A DNA stretch of 64,000 nucleotides, taken from positions 49,654-113,653 of the forward strand of contig NZ_JSFK01000024.1 in the NCBI RefSeq assembly GCF_000783395.1, read 5' to 3'. Each line of letters opens with the position of its first letter. Position 1 is the stretch's first letter. This DNA comes from Pseudomonas chlororaphis. Lineage in GTDB: Bacteria > Pseudomonadota > Gammaproteobacteria > Pseudomonadales > Pseudomonadaceae. Under the pieces are notes generated by a model. The model worked only from the letters and a program-made list of their open reading frames with translations. It did not search any database and was not told the DNA's origin. The translations under genes and the position numbers were made by a program. This document shows positions 39,930 to 48,894 of this stretch, piece by piece.

Positions 39930-40834
39930 TCCTCAAATCCGGCTTGTTCGTGTATCTCATCAACATTCAGTTCCAGCCGATACGCCACCGCCACAAACAG
40001 CGCTTGGCACAAACACAGCGTCGCACTCAGCGAACGAAAGGCGAGGGCGCTGCCTTCGTTGACCAGCAATACGCTGTGGGCGAGTTTCGCCAGTGGCGAG
40101 AGGTGGCTGTCGGTGAGGATCAGGGTGTTGGCTTGCTGTTGGCGGGCGAAGCGCAGGCAGTGCTGGGTTTCCTTGGCGTAGGGCACGAAGCTGATGGCGA
40201 TGACCAGATCGTTGGCGCGCACGCTGCGCATTTGCTCGCGATAGCTGCCGCCCAGCCCGGAAACCAGATGAATTTTTTTCTGCGTGTGTTGCAAGTTGTA
40301 AACGAGGTAGTCGGCGACGGCGAAGGAACGGCGCACGCCGACGACATAAATGTTGTCGGCGTTGACGATCAGCTCGACGGCTTTTTCGAACGCGGTGTCG
40401 TCGAGTTCGCGGCCCAGGCGTTCGATGCCGGAGCGGGTGGCGTCAATGCATTCGCGGGCGAGGTCGCCGGCGCTGGCTGGCTGCGACTGGTTGGCGATCA
40501 TGCTGCGGATGCGTTGCTGGTAGTTTTGCACCGGCGAGGCTTTGTGCGTGTAGGCACTGCGGAACAAGGCCTGCATTTCGCTGAAGCCGCTGAAACCGAA
40601 GCGTTGCGAGAAGCGGACGATGGCGGACGGGTGGACTTCGCACTCGCGGGCGATGTCGCTGATGCGATCGACCATGATCCGGTCGCTCTGCTGGCTGATG
40701 TAGCTGGCGATGCGTTTGAGCTGGCGCGGCAGGGCGTCGTATTCGTCGGTGATCAGTTGCAGCAGGCGCTCGGCATTGATCGGGGGGCTCGCGAGTGAAA
40801 CCTCGTCGGTGGCCGGCAGATCGGGGCGGGGCAT
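39926..40834 (-). CDS. RpiR/MurR-family transcriptional regulator with SIS domain
   Basis: A 302-residue regulator: N-terminal HTH_6 (RISDIARECEVHPSAIVRFSQRFGFSGFSEMQALFRSAY) and a C-terminal sugar isomerase (SIS) domain (DNIYVVGVRRSFAVADYLVYNLQHT, AISFVPYAKETQHCLRFA, ILTDSHLSPLAKLA). Such proteins sense phosphosugars or inositol derivatives and control carbohydrate genes. No sugar operon is adjacent, so the target is unknown. It overlaps the convergent lipoprotein gene by four bases. Confidence 0.9.
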   Translation of the reverse strand: MPRPDLPATDEVSLASPPINAERLLQLITDEYDALPRQLKRIASYISQQSDRIMVDRISDIARECEVHPSAIVRFSQRFGFSGFSEMQALFRSAYTHKASPVQNYQQRIRSMIANQSQPASAGDLARECIDATRSGIERLGRELDDTAFEKAVELIVNADNIYVVGVRRSFAVADYLVYNLQHTQKKIHLVSGLGGSYREQMRSVRANDLVIAISFVPYAKETQHCLRFARQQQANTLILTDSHLSPLAKLAHSVLLVNEGSALAFRSLSATLCLCQALFVAVAYRLELNVDEIHEQAGFED

Positions 40835-41235
40835 AGGTCATCCTTCAGGCTGGTTGATCACACGGTGGGCCTGATAGTAGGGCGGCTTTTGCGGTTCTGC
40901 TTTGCTGAAACGATGCAGTGCGTGGTAAAAAATCGCGTCTGAACGCTGCGCGGTTAGCCGTTTGTCTTCTATATACAGCCGCTCGACTGAATTTCTTGCT
41001 ATAAACGCACTCCGATGGCCGTGTAAACGCTGTGTCAGAGCAGTTTCCGGACGTTGTCGGACAAATTCCCTGTATTTACAGTTGCTGAGGCCTCATTCGG
41101 GCCTTAGACTGCCGCCCCTCGTAAATTGAGTGCCGGGTGGCATTTGCAATAAACGATGCCTTTTCGCCGACCGCTCGCGGTTCGCCGAAACGCTCCCTAA
41201 TTCGCCTTAATGCACGTTTTTTTATAGAGATATCA
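40835..41235. other. 401-base gap with the divergent RpiR and DksA-like promoters
   Basis: No gene is supported here. The right part (about 41050-41235) probably holds the promoter and a fairly long leader of the DksA-like gene, ending in a T-rich run (CACGTTTTTTTATAG) just before its start. Confidence 0.45.
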
Positions 41236-41640
41236 ATGACAAAGGACAAGTTGCTGGCCATGCCGGCAGATGACTACATGAATGCCGAGCAGCACGCTTT
41301 CTTCACTGAGCTGTTGCAGAACATGAAAGTCGAAACCCACGAGCGCATTGAGCAAAATCGTATCGCCATCGAAAGCCTGGACACCCCGGCTGACCCGGCG
41401 GACGCGGCTTCGGTTGAAGAAGAGCGCACTTGGCTGGTAAACGCGATCGATCGCGACCAGCGCATGCTGCCGCAACTGGAACAAGCCCTTGAGCGCATCA
41501 AGGAAGACAGCTTTGGCTGGTGCGATGACAGCGGCGAGGCCATTGGCCTGAAGCGCCTGCTGATCAGCCCGACCACCAAGTACTGCATCGAAGCTCAAGA
41601 GCGTCACGAGCAGATCGACAAGCACCAGCGTCAGGCCTGA
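41236..41640 (+). CDS. DksA-like transcription factor lacking the full zinc finger
   Basis: A 134-residue TraR/DksA-family protein that would bind RNA polymerase in its secondary channel. The coiled coil carries the conserved acidic tip DPADAASVEEE (Asp53, Asp56). The zinc finger is broken: only Cys96 and Cys117 remain of the four cysteines (CDDS and CIEA), as in zinc-independent DksA paralogues. It may therefore work under zinc shortage or oxidative stress. The start at 41236 follows AGAGATATCA; the frame extends 99 bases upstream without support. Confidence 0.85.
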   Translation: MTKDKLLAMPADDYMNAEQHAFFTELLQNMKVETHERIEQNRIAIESLDTPADPADAASVEEERTWLVNAIDRDQRMLPQLEQALERIKEDSFGWCDDSGEAIGLKRLLISPTTKYCIEAQERHEQIDKHQRQA

Positions 41641-41657
41641 TTTTTTCGGCGCTGTGA

Positions 41658-41720
41658 TCGCGGGCAAGTCCGCCCCACCAGGTTCAACACCGAACCAGTG
41701 GGAGCCGGGCTTGCCCGCGA
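41658..41720. repeat. REP-like inverted repeat
   Basis: TCGCGGGCAAG (41658-41668) and CTTGCCCGCGA (41710-41720) form the ends of a dyad with CCCCACCAGGTTC/GAACCAGTGGGA inside. It lies right after the DksA-like gene and may protect or terminate its transcript. Confidence 0.8.
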
Positions 41721-41857
41721 AGCTTTTTATCGTCCGCAATATTTCCGCGCGATTTCATTGACCTGCCACAGACCCCACGACTAACGGACCATGGATAATG
41801 GCGTTGTAGTGGCGTTTAATGCAGTCACAACAATGAGAACAAGCGTGGGGTGTTGAT

Positions 41858-43462
41858 ATGACGAGAGATGGATCTCTGGTTGGGGCTTTGCCTGCACCAG
41901 TGCTTTTGCCGAAAAACCGCTGGATCGCGCCGACCCTGCAAAGCATCGCCCTGATGCTGTTGCTGGCCGGCATGTCCCTGGCCGGATGGTCGCTGTACAT
42001 TGGCATGCCGCTGGCGGTGCTGATTGTCTGGCTGCCGCGCCTGCGCTCTCGCGCCATCCCCGATACCCAGCCTGCCGACAGCGGCAGCGCAATGTCCGAA
42101 CTGACCCGCGACCTTTCCTACACCACCAGCCATAACGCTTTGTCGGCGGCGGGCGTGGTGTTTTCGGTCAAGGAGCTGGCGAGCAAACTCGAATCGCAAC
42201 TCGATGCGGCGGCGCAGATCGTCAGCAACGCCGAGGTGATGATCGCCACTGAACACGCCACTTCACAGCTCAGCCGTGAAGCGCTGGCCGCTGCCAGTGA
42301 GGCGCATCACAGCAGCGCGGCGGGGCGCACGGAACTGGTGGATTCGATCGCGCGCATGCATCAGCTCAGTCAGCGTGCCAATGCCAGCCGTGAATTGATC
42401 GAAGCCTTGAGTGTGCGCAGCGATGATATTCAGCGCGTGACCCTGGTGATTCAGTCGATCGCCAGCCAGACCAATCTGCTCGCATTGAACGCGGCGATCG
42501 AAGCGGCGCGGGCCGGTGAGCATGGTCGCGGTTTTGCCGTGGTGGCGGATGAGGTTCGTGGGTTGGCGGCGCGTACGGCCTCGGCGACCGGTGAAGTGGG
42601 TGAGATGGTCGCTGACATTCAGCAGCGCACGGCGCAGGTCGTGGAGCAGATTCGCGAGTTGTCGAGTGATCTGCAGATCGGTGTCGAGCAGGTCGAACAC
42701 ACCGGTCAGCATCTGGAGAACATCGCGCGACTGGCCGCCGGGGTGGAAACCCAGGTCGGTGAAATCGCTCAGGGCGCGGAAACCAATCGCGAGCAACTCG
42801 ACAGCCTGTTCAAGGCGATCGAGCAGATGCGCAGCGATCTGGCGATCAGCGATCAACAGACTCGCCGCCTCGCTGAAGCGGCGGTGCAAATGGAAGGGCA
42901 GGCGGAAACCATCAGCGAGCGCCTGGCCGAAGTCGGGCTGGATGACTATCACCAGCGTATTTACGATCTGGCCCGCGAAGGGGCGAGTCAGATTGCTGCG
43001 CGATTCGAGGCGGATGTCGAGCAGGGACGGATCAGCCTTGAGGACCTGTTCGACCGACAGTATCAGCCGATACCGAATACGCAGCCGGCGAAATTTCAAA
43101 CCCGTTTCGACCGCTACACCGATCAGGTGTTGCCGGCGATTCAGGAGCCTTTGTTACCGCGACACGAGGGGTTGGTATTCGCCATTGCCTGTACGCAACA
43201 GGGATATGTGCCGACGCACAATCAGCTGTTCAGTCAGCCGTTGACCGGCGATGCGCAGGTCGACGCGGTGAACAATCGCACCAAACGCAAATTTGCTGAT
43301 CGCACCGGTATTCGCTGCGGCAGCCATCAACAACCGGTGCTGTTGCAGACCTACACCCGCGACACCGGTGAGCTGATGCATGACCTGTCGGTGCCGATCA
43401 TGATCAAGGGCCGGCACTGGGGTGGATTGCGTCTGGGCTATAAACCGGAAAGTCCGCGTTGA
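41858..43462 (+). CDS. Methyl-accepting chemotaxis protein
   Basis: A 534-residue chemoreceptor. Two close N-terminal membrane helices (about 24-58) leave no large periplasmic domain. The signalling domain has the highly conserved hairpin SIASQTNLLALNAAIEAARAGEHGRGFAVVADEVRGLAARTASAT. After it is an unusual C-terminal cytoplasmic domain of about 150 residues (LDDYHQRIYDLAREGASQIAARFEADVEQGRISLEDLFDRQYQPI...VFAIACTQQGYVPTHNQLFSQPLTGD), probably the sensor part. The ligand is unknown; an internal metabolic or redox cue is likely given the layout. Confidence 0.9.
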   Translation: MTRDGSLVGALPAPVLLPKNRWIAPTLQSIALMLLLAGMSLAGWSLYIGMPLAVLIVWLPRLRSRAIPDTQPADSGSAMSELTRDLSYTTSHNALSAAGVVFSVKELASKLESQLDAAAQIVSNAEVMIATEHATSQLSREALAAASEAHHSSAAGRTELVDSIARMHQLSQRANASRELIEALSVRSDDIQRVTLVIQSIASQTNLLALNAAIEAARAGEHGRGFAVVADEVRGLAARTASATGEVGEMVADIQQRTAQVVEQIRELSSDLQIGVEQVEHTGQHLENIARLAAGVETQVGEIAQGAETNREQLDSLFKAIEQMRSDLAISDQQTRRLAEAAVQMEGQAETISERLAEVGLDDYHQRIYDLAREGASQIAARFEADVEQGRISLEDLFDRQYQPIPNTQPAKFQTRFDRYTDQVLPAIQEPLLPRHEGLVFAIACTQQGYVPTHNQLFSQPLTGDAQVDAVNNRTKRKFADRTGIRCGSHQQPVLLQTYTRDTGELMHDLSVPIMIKGRHWGGLRLGYKPESPR

Positions 43463-43574
43463 AGGATTGTTACTTCTGATGCAATGAATCTGTGCACGGA
43501 GCTTGCTTTTTCCGCCCGCAAGAAACCATTAATCTGACCACTTAGTTAGGTTGCTAATGATTTCGGGAGGCTGC

Positions 43575-43778
43575 ATGCAGTGCAGAGTTGATGTTGCCGT
43601 GATGATCGGCAGTGGCGTGCCGGCCGGTTTGCGCGCAATGGGTCGAAGTGTGTGCTGGGTGGTGTTGCTCAATGGCGAGCGTCGCGGCACCGCGTTTGCC
43701 AGTCGCGACGAGGCCGAGGAGTGCAAGGCTGCGTGGCTCGCGCAGTTGCACGCCGAGCCGGGTGACAGCCTTCACTGA
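43575..43778 (+). CDS. Small hypothetical protein
   Basis: A 67-residue protein starting MQCRVDVAVMIGSGVPAGLRAMGRSVCWVVLLNGERRGTAFASRDEAEECKAAWLAQLH. No recognised domain. The ATG at 43575 is chosen because CGGGAGG lies four to ten bases upstream. The ORF composition (Val, Ala, Glu-rich end) suits a real cytoplasmic protein. It is convergent with the DUF2789 gene. Confidence 0.6.
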   Translation: MQCRVDVAVMIGSGVPAGLRAMGRSVCWVVLLNGERRGTAFASRDEAEECKAAWLAQLHAEPGDSLH

Positions 43779-43785
43779 CCATTGA

Positions 43786-44022
43786 TTACTTGCCGTCGTG
43801 CAGGCGTACATTCAGTTCATCGACCACGATTGCTTCTTCACCGTCGGCCCTTAACCATTCCTTGAGTAATTGCGCCTGTTGCGGCGACCAGAAATCGGCG
43901 TCGATCAGTTTGGTCTCAGAGGTCAGTGGATGCGCTTCGATGAAATCGTCGATTGCGTTACCTTCTGAAGGCAACCCCAGTTGATCAAACAGGGTTTTCA
44001 GATCGTATGCTGGCAGTTCCAT
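43786..44022 (-). CDS. DUF2789 domain-containing protein
   Basis: A 78-residue acidic protein matching DUF2789 over its length: MELPAYDLKTLFDQLGLPSEGNAIDDFIEAHPLTSETKLIDADFWSPQQAQLLKEWLRADGEEAIVVDELNVRLH. A ribosome site (AAGGAGT) precedes the ATG. The function is unknown; the family is small, cytoplasmic and common in gamma-proteobacteria. Confidence 0.9.
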   Translation of the reverse strand: MELPAYDLKTLFDQLGLPSEGNAIDDFIEAHPLTSETKLIDADFWSPQQAQLLKEWLRADGEEAIVVDELNVRLHDGK

Positions 44023-44070
44023 CGTGTACTCCTTCGGTGGGCGCCGATATGGCGCGGTCGATCTCTCTCT

Positions 44071-44346
44071 TTATCTGAGGCAGTCGTTAGCCAGGAGTTC
44101 GATCTTCGATTCAAGTGAACGGGCTAGGGCGCAGGCTTCGTTGTGGTCGCCGCGGAAACCTCTGACTCGCCCCGTGGATATCTCCTTGATGTGAAAGAAG
44201 GCGATGCCTGCAGGTACCACTTGAAAATGCGAGGTTCGGTGGTTGTTAGAAGATGTCGGCAGGTTATCGAGCTCGGCAACGTGCATCGTCAGAGGTGTGT
44301 TGATTCGCGCGTCAGCCGACGTGGCAAAATGAGTCAAAGTGCACAT
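44071..44346 (-). CDS. Small hypothetical protein
   Basis: A 91-residue protein (MCTLTHFATSADARINTPLTMHVAELDNLP...GIAFFHIKEISTGRVRGFRGDHNEACALARSLESKIELL). No named domain is recognised. The ATG at 44346 has AAAAGGAC nine bases ahead. The part FHIKEISTGRVRGFRGDHNEACALARSLE looks like a small alpha/beta fold. It is possibly cotranscribed with nothing else; DUF2789 starts 49 bases further on. Confidence 0.6.
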   Translation of the reverse strand: MCTLTHFATSADARINTPLTMHVAELDNLPTSSNNHRTSHFQVVPAGIAFFHIKEISTGRVRGFRGDHNEACALARSLESKIELLANDCLR

Positions 44347-44745
44347 ATGAAGTCCTTTTCATCAGTCGGCCGGGATTTAACGGCCGTTGCGGGTAGTCGT
44401 AATGAGCATCGCTGCTCTAGAATCGCCAGTACCTGTTGACGACAGGGCTTATCTAAAGCAATTTTTCGCCAGCGATATGTCGGAAAAGTGCTTTTTTTCG
44501 TGAGAATTTTCCCTAAAGTTCGTAGTCAGACTGCTCTTGCCAGCGGTGAGGATTTTTCCTTCAAGCTTTGGCGACTTCGGGATGAGTTTCGCGAGTGACA
44601 ATCCAGTAGTCTTACCAGCCTCGTGTTGAATGAGCACTCTGCTCGATTCGGGCTTTATTGATTTATTTGGCAGTGACATCGGCCTGGCCGTTTTTTGCCG
44701 TGCGCGTTTTCCGTGTGCGGTTTTTTCAGATGTGGGGATGTTTCT
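44347..44745. other. 399-base gap, no firm gene
   Basis: A minus-strand frame of 76 codons (44449-44679) is open but has no ribosome site and uses several rare codons (AGA, ATA, AGG), so it is not called. The right end should hold the promoter of the plus-strand gene at 44746. Confidence 0.4.
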
Positions 44746-45216
44746 TTGGCAGTCAGTAATCTCGATATGCATGCTTTGTTCGTGTTGGGTGATTTGCGTG
44801 CAAAGCTGGTCAAGCTGTTCCAGTCGCGTTTTGTTTACATCACCGAGCAGAACGCCGAAGGCATTTACGTGGCCGAGATCGACACCGAAAGCGCCTTGGT
44901 GGTTGATGACAAGCCTGGGCTCAAGCTCAAGGTCGGCGATCATTTCAGTGCGTCGGTCTTGCCCAGCCGTGAAGGCGGCAAGATGGATATCCGCTTTCGC
45001 GAAATCAAACTCACGGTCTATGGACTGGGCGATTACGCTTTCGTCGAGACCGCTGACGGGCATGCGATCCTGTTCAAGGAAGGCCACAGCGTGGTGACCG
45101 TGTTCGCCGCCCACCAGCAGCTGCAGGAAGGCCTTACCAAAACTTTGAAAGCCGTTACCGCCAAAGCCGCCAAGTGGCGCAAGGGTGAACTGGTGACGTT
45201 CAAGGCCAGCGAGTGA
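44746..45216 (+). CDS. Conserved hypothetical protein
   Basis: A protein of about 156 residues: LAVSNLDMHALFVLGDLRAKLVKLFQSRFVYITEQNAEGIYVAEIDTESALVVDDKPGLKLKVGDHFSASVLPSREGGKMDIRFREIKLTVYGLGDYAFVETADGHAILFKEGHSVVTVFA. No named domain is recognised; the beta-rich second half suggests a small barrel. The start may be TTG at 44746 (GGGGAT ahead) or ATG at 44767. It overlaps the next gene by four bases, so they are translated together. Confidence 0.7.
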   Translation: MAVSNLDMHALFVLGDLRAKLVKLFQSRFVYITEQNAEGIYVAEIDTESALVVDDKPGLKLKVGDHFSASVLPSREGGKMDIRFREIKLTVYGLGDYAFVETADGHAILFKEGHSVVTVFAAHQQLQEGLTKTLKAVTAKAAKWRKGELVTFKASE

Positions 45217-45410
45217 GTCGCGCAGATTTCCATGCGCAGAACCTCGACACTGCGCGCGAGGAGGCCCGGCGTTTGTTCGCCGCCAAGGCCGAATTGCAAG
45301 GCGCCTGGCTGAATTGGCTGGCTGCGCAGATCTACACATTGCGTCCCGCGGAATACGCCAGCATGGTCAGACGCGAGCTGCAAAGCCTGCAGGAAAAGTC
45401 TGATTCATAG
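45213..45410 (+). CDS. Small hypothetical protein, coupled to the upstream gene
   Basis: A 65-residue helical protein (MSRADFHAQNLDTAREEARRLFAAKAELQGAWLNWLAAQIYTLRPAEYASMVRRELQSLQEKSDS) starting from GTG inside the stop region of the previous gene (GTGA overlap). Its amphipathic helices suggest a partner or adaptor role for the upstream protein. The function is unknown. Confidence 0.65.
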   Translation: MSRADFHAQNLDTAREEARRLFAAKAELQGAWLNWLAAQIYTLRPAEYASMVRRELQSLQEKSDS

Positions 45411-45537
45411 CCTCGTCCGGGGTATGTCCCGGAAAAAGCAGGAACCTCGGCTACAGTCAGTTGACTGAGTATTCAGAGGCTTGCGGTCTTCTGTCAGGCC
45501 AACCTGCCATTGCTGTGAACAGCACGAGGTGCAATGC

Positions 45538-46554
45538 ATGAACGGATTTCGACGGTTATTGGCCGCCAGCGTGGCCACGTTCGGTTTGCTGACATCAGCG
45601 CCATCGGTCATGGCCGCCCAGGCGCCGATCCACTTTGCCGACCTGAACTGGGAAAGCGGCAGCCTGATCACGGATGTCCTGCGGATCATCGTCGAGAAGG
45701 GTTACGGCTTACCGACCGACACCTTGCCTGGCACCACCATCACGCTGGAAACCGCACTGGCCAACAATGACATCCAGGTGATTGGCGAGGAGTGGGCCGG
45801 GCGCAGTCCGGTGTGGGTCAAGGCTGAAGCCGAAGGCAAGGTCGTCAGCCTCGGTGACACGGTCAAGGGCGCCACCGAGGGCTGGTGGGTGCCGGAATAC
45901 GTGATCAAGGGCGACCCGGCCAAAGGCATCAAGCCGTTGGCGCCGGATCTGCGCAGCGTCAGTGATCTGAAGAAGTACAAGGATGTGTTCAAGGACCCGG
46001 AAACCCCGGGCAAGGGGCGCTTTCTCAACAGCCCGATCGGCTGGACCTCTGAAGTGGTCAACAAGCAGAAGTTGACGGCTTATGGGTTGCAGGACGATTA
46101 CACCAATTTCCGCAGTGGTTCGGGGGCAGCGCTGGATGCCGAAATCAGCTCATCGATTCGTCGCGGCAAGCCGGTGTTGTTCTACTACTGGTCGCCGACG
46201 CCTTTGCTCGGCAAGTTCAAACTGGTGCAACTGGAAGAGCCGCCGTTTGATGCCGAGGCGTGGAAGACGCTGACCGATGCCGATAATCCCAATCCGAAAC
46301 CGACCCGGTCGCTGGCATCGAAGCTTTCGATTGGCGTTTCTACGCCGTTTCAAAAGCAGTATCCGCAGATTGCCGAGTTCTTCAGCAAAGTGGATTTTCC
46401 GATTGAGCCTTTGAACAAGGCGCTGGCGGACATGAGCGAGAAGCACACGGCGCCGCGTGATGCGGCGGTGGCATTCATGAAGGCACACCCGGATGTGTGG
46501 CAGGCCTGGTTGCCGAAGGATGTGGCGGATAAGGTATCCGCTGATCTGAAATAG
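45538..46554 (+). CDS. ProX-like ABC transporter substrate-binding protein
   Basis: A 338-residue secreted binding protein. The signal peptide (MNGFRRLLAASVATFGLLTSAPSVMAA) is followed by the OpuAC/ProX fold: DLNWESGSLITDVLRIIVEKGYG, WAGRSPVWVKAEAEGK, GWWVPEYVIKGDPAKGIKPLAPDLRSVSDL, GKPVLFYYWSPTPLLGKF and a C-terminal VDFPIEPLNKALADM. Tryptophans Trp at GWW and YYW fit an aromatic cage for quaternary amines such as glycine betaine or choline. No permease or ATPase gene is next to it, so it is an orphan receptor. The start at 45538 is chosen for the signal peptide. Confidence 0.85.
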   Translation: MNGFRRLLAASVATFGLLTSAPSVMAAQAPIHFADLNWESGSLITDVLRIIVEKGYGLPTDTLPGTTITLETALANNDIQVIGEEWAGRSPVWVKAEAEGKVVSLGDTVKGATEGWWVPEYVIKGDPAKGIKPLAPDLRSVSDLKKYKDVFKDPETPGKGRFLNSPIGWTSEVVNKQKLTAYGLQDDYTNFRSGSGAALDAEISSSIRRGKPVLFYYWSPTPLLGKFKLVQLEEPPFDAEAWKTLTDADNPNPKPTRSLASKLSIGVSTPFQKQYPQIAEFFSKVDFPIEPLNKALADMSEKHTAPRDAAVAFMKAHPDVWQAWLPKDVADKVSADLK

Positions 46555-46574
46555 AGGCTGTAGCGCCCGGCCTC

Positions 46575-46665
46575 ATCGCGGGCAAGCCCGCTCCCACAGG
46601 TATTGTCGTCGAATGCAAATTTTATGTACGACACCAAACACTGTGGGAGCGGGCTTGCCCGCGAT
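46575..46665. repeat. Inverted pair of REP elements
   Basis: ATCGCGGGCAAGCCCGC TCCCACAG at the left faces CTGTGGGAGCGGGC TTGCCCGCGAT at the right, separated by about 40 bases. It separates the convergent binding-protein and TonB-receptor genes. Confidence 0.9.
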
Positions 46666-46669
46666 GCTT

Positions 46670-48805
46670 TTAAAACTTCGTCTGCACGGCCAGTTCGAAG
46701 GTGCGCGGTGTCCCCAGGTAATACGCCGGCGACACATGCGCAAATTCGGCATACACCTCATTGGTCAGGTTACGCACGCGCCCGGTCACAGTGGTGTGCG
46801 AATCAACCTTGTAGCTGAGGAAGCTGCCGAACAAGGTGTACGACGGCACGGTCATGGTGTTGGCCGTGTCCGCATACACCGATGCGACATACCGCGCATC
46901 AACCCCACCTTGCCATTGCGGCGAAAAGTCATAAGTCAGCCACAGATTGCCGACTCGATCCGGCACGTTGGTCGGCGTGTTGCCCTTGCGTGATACCACT
47001 ACGCCGGCGGCATTTTTTTCGGTGAAATCATCGTATTGCGCGTCGACCCAAGCGAAGTTGCCTTCAGCCAGCAGCTTGTCGGTGATCCGCAACGAGCTGG
47101 CGAGCTCTAAACCTTTCGACGTCTGCTGACCGACCGGAATACTGCCGGCCGGATCTAGCGGATCGGTCACCGCGAAGTCTTTTCGCTCGATAGTGTAGGC
47201 GGCAACTGTCGCCGAGCCACGCCCATTCAGATAATCGAATTTGCTGCCGATCTCCCATTGTTTGCCGGTCGAGACGTCAAAGTCCTGCGTGCCATTCGGT
47301 TGCTCGGCGGCGGTGCTGTATTGCACGTAAACGTTGGCCGATGGAATGAATTGGTAGGTCAGGCCGGCGCGGCCGGTGACCGGCTCCCAACTGCGCTTGA
47401 GGTGCTTGGGGTTAGCGGCGGTTACAGTGCGATGGTTGGTCACGTCGAGATCAATGTCGTCATAACGCAGGCCGGTGAGCAGCGACAGCTTGTCGGTCAA
47501 CGCCAGCCGGTTTTCCACGAACAGCGCCTTGGTGGTGACCTCGTTGGTCTTGTCGCTGATCAGCTTGGGGTTGGTGCCCGGGATGTCGTAGAAGTGCCCC
47601 GGACGATAGTTGTTCGGATCGACCGTGCTCGCGCCTTTGACGTTCAGTGGCGAGTTGGTGGTCTGGTTGACCTCGTATTCGAAGCCCCCCGACCACGTTG
47701 TGTCGAGACCGAACAGCGTGTTGTCGTGGCGCAGCTCGAACTGGTTGCCGTTCTGCTCGCCCTGATGACGCACTTGATAGGCGGTGGAGCGGTTCACCGC
47801 GCTGTTGTCGGCGTTGTACTGGTAGGTTTCGAGATTGCGGTAATCGCGCTGGCTGTCGAGGTGATACAGCGTGTTGCGCAGGGTGGTGCTGTCGTTGATC
47901 CGGTAGTCGATGATCGAGCGCACCCAGATCGTCCGCTGCTCGTAACGACCGTCCTCAACGTTGTAGTTGTTGAAGCGATTGTGTTTATCGATCTTCAACT
48001 CACCGGCCTTGGGGTTGAGCACGGGCGTGCCCCAGTACGGACTGTCTTCGTGTTCGTCCTGATATTCCAGCGCCAACGTGTGCGACAGGTTCGGAGTGAG
48101 ATCGCTGAGCAGCGAGAACGCCACGCTCCAGGCATCACGCTCCTGGCGGTCGATGTAGCCGTTGCTGGTGTTGTGGCTGACGTCGAGGCGCGCGTAGTGC
48201 TGGACATCGGCGTTTGGGTCGGTCAGGGCATGATTGAGGCCGAACGCGGTTTCGGTCGTGTCATAGGTGCCGTAGCTGATCCGACCTTCAACTGCCTGTT
48301 CATCGCGGGTGGCCAGTTTGGTCACGTAGTTCAGCGAACCGCCCACCGAGCCCGCGCCATTGATCAGCGATGACGGGCCGCCGACCAGTTCCACGCGGTC
48401 GTAAATCCACGAGTCGACCGGCCGCGCGAGGCCGCCGGAAACGTTGATGCCGTTGAACATCTGGGTGATCTGGCTGCTGGTGAAGCCACGGTAGGAGACG
48501 AACCCGCCGAACCCCGGCGGTGCGCTGGCGTTGACCCCGGGCAGGGTGTTGGCGGCGTCCTGGAAGTTTTGCGCGCCGTGACGCTCGATGTCGTTGCGAT
48601 TGGCAATGGCCACGGAGGCGGGCGTGTCGCGCACGCTCAAGCCGAGGCGTGAGGCCATGCCGCTGGATTGCTCGAGGCTCAGGCCTGGCTCAGCGCCGGA
48701 CTCGCCATCGATGGTGATCGGCGCCAGATCCACGGTGGATTGCGCCCAGACGTTAACGGACAGGCAGCCGCACAGGCTCGCCAGTAGAGTGAGTTGTTTC
48801 ATCAT
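46670..48805 (-). CDS. TonB-dependent siderophore-type receptor
   Basis: A 711-residue outer-membrane receptor: signal peptide (MMKQLTLLASLCGCLSVNVWAQ), a plug domain (LSVRDTPASVAIANRNDIERHGAQNFQDAANTLPGVNASAPPGFGGFVSYRGF, then RVELVGGPSSLINGAGSVGGSLNYVTK) and a 22-strand barrel ending in the expected aromatic residue (QTKF). It takes up a ferric siderophore or another metal complex with TonB energy. The DUF2946 gene upstream on the same strand suggests a metal link, perhaps copper, but this is inference. The stop lies five bases after a REP pair. Confidence 0.9.
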   Translation of the reverse strand: MMKQLTLLASLCGCLSVNVWAQSTVDLAPITIDGESGAEPGLSLEQSSGMASRLGLSVRDTPASVAIANRNDIERHGAQNFQDAANTLPGVNASAPPGFGGFVSYRGFTSSQITQMFNGINVSGGLARPVDSWIYDRVELVGGPSSLINGAGSVGGSLNYVTKLATRDEQAVEGRISYGTYDTTETAFGLNHALTDPNADVQHYARLDVSHNTSNGYIDRQERDAWSVAFSLLSDLTPNLSHTLALEYQDEHEDSPYWGTPVLNPKAGELKIDKHNRFNNYNVEDGRYEQRTIWVRSIIDYRINDSTTLRNTLYHLDSQRDYRNLETYQYNADNSAVNRSTAYQVRHQGEQNGNQFELRHDNTLFGLDTTWSGGFEYEVNQTTNSPLNVKGASTVDPNNYRPGHFYDIPGTNPKLISDKTNEVTTKALFVENRLALTDKLSLLTGLRYDDIDLDVTNHRTVTAANPKHLKRSWEPVTGRAGLTYQFIPSANVYVQYSTAAEQPNGTQDFDVSTGKQWEIGSKFDYLNGRGSATVAAYTIERKDFAVTDPLDPAGSIPVGQQTSKGLELASSLRITDKLLAEGNFAWVDAQYDDFTEKNAAGVVVSRKGNTPTNVPDRVGNLWLTYDFSPQWQGGVDARYVASVYADTANTMTVPSYTLFGSFLSYKVDSHTTVTGRVRNLTNEVYAEFAHVSPAYYLGTPRTFELAVQTKF

Positions 48806-48894
48806 TGAATCCTGAATGCTTGTCTAGGAGTCAGCGCACAGGCAAACGCCGCGCGTTGGCGCAGTGGGCTGACAAATCAAAAAGGCAAAGACAC

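Noticed and set aside
44449..44679. Minus-strand frame of 76 codons (starts MSLPNKSIKPES)
   Set aside because: It has no ribosome site and uses several rare codons. It may be a decayed or chance frame; homology search would decide.
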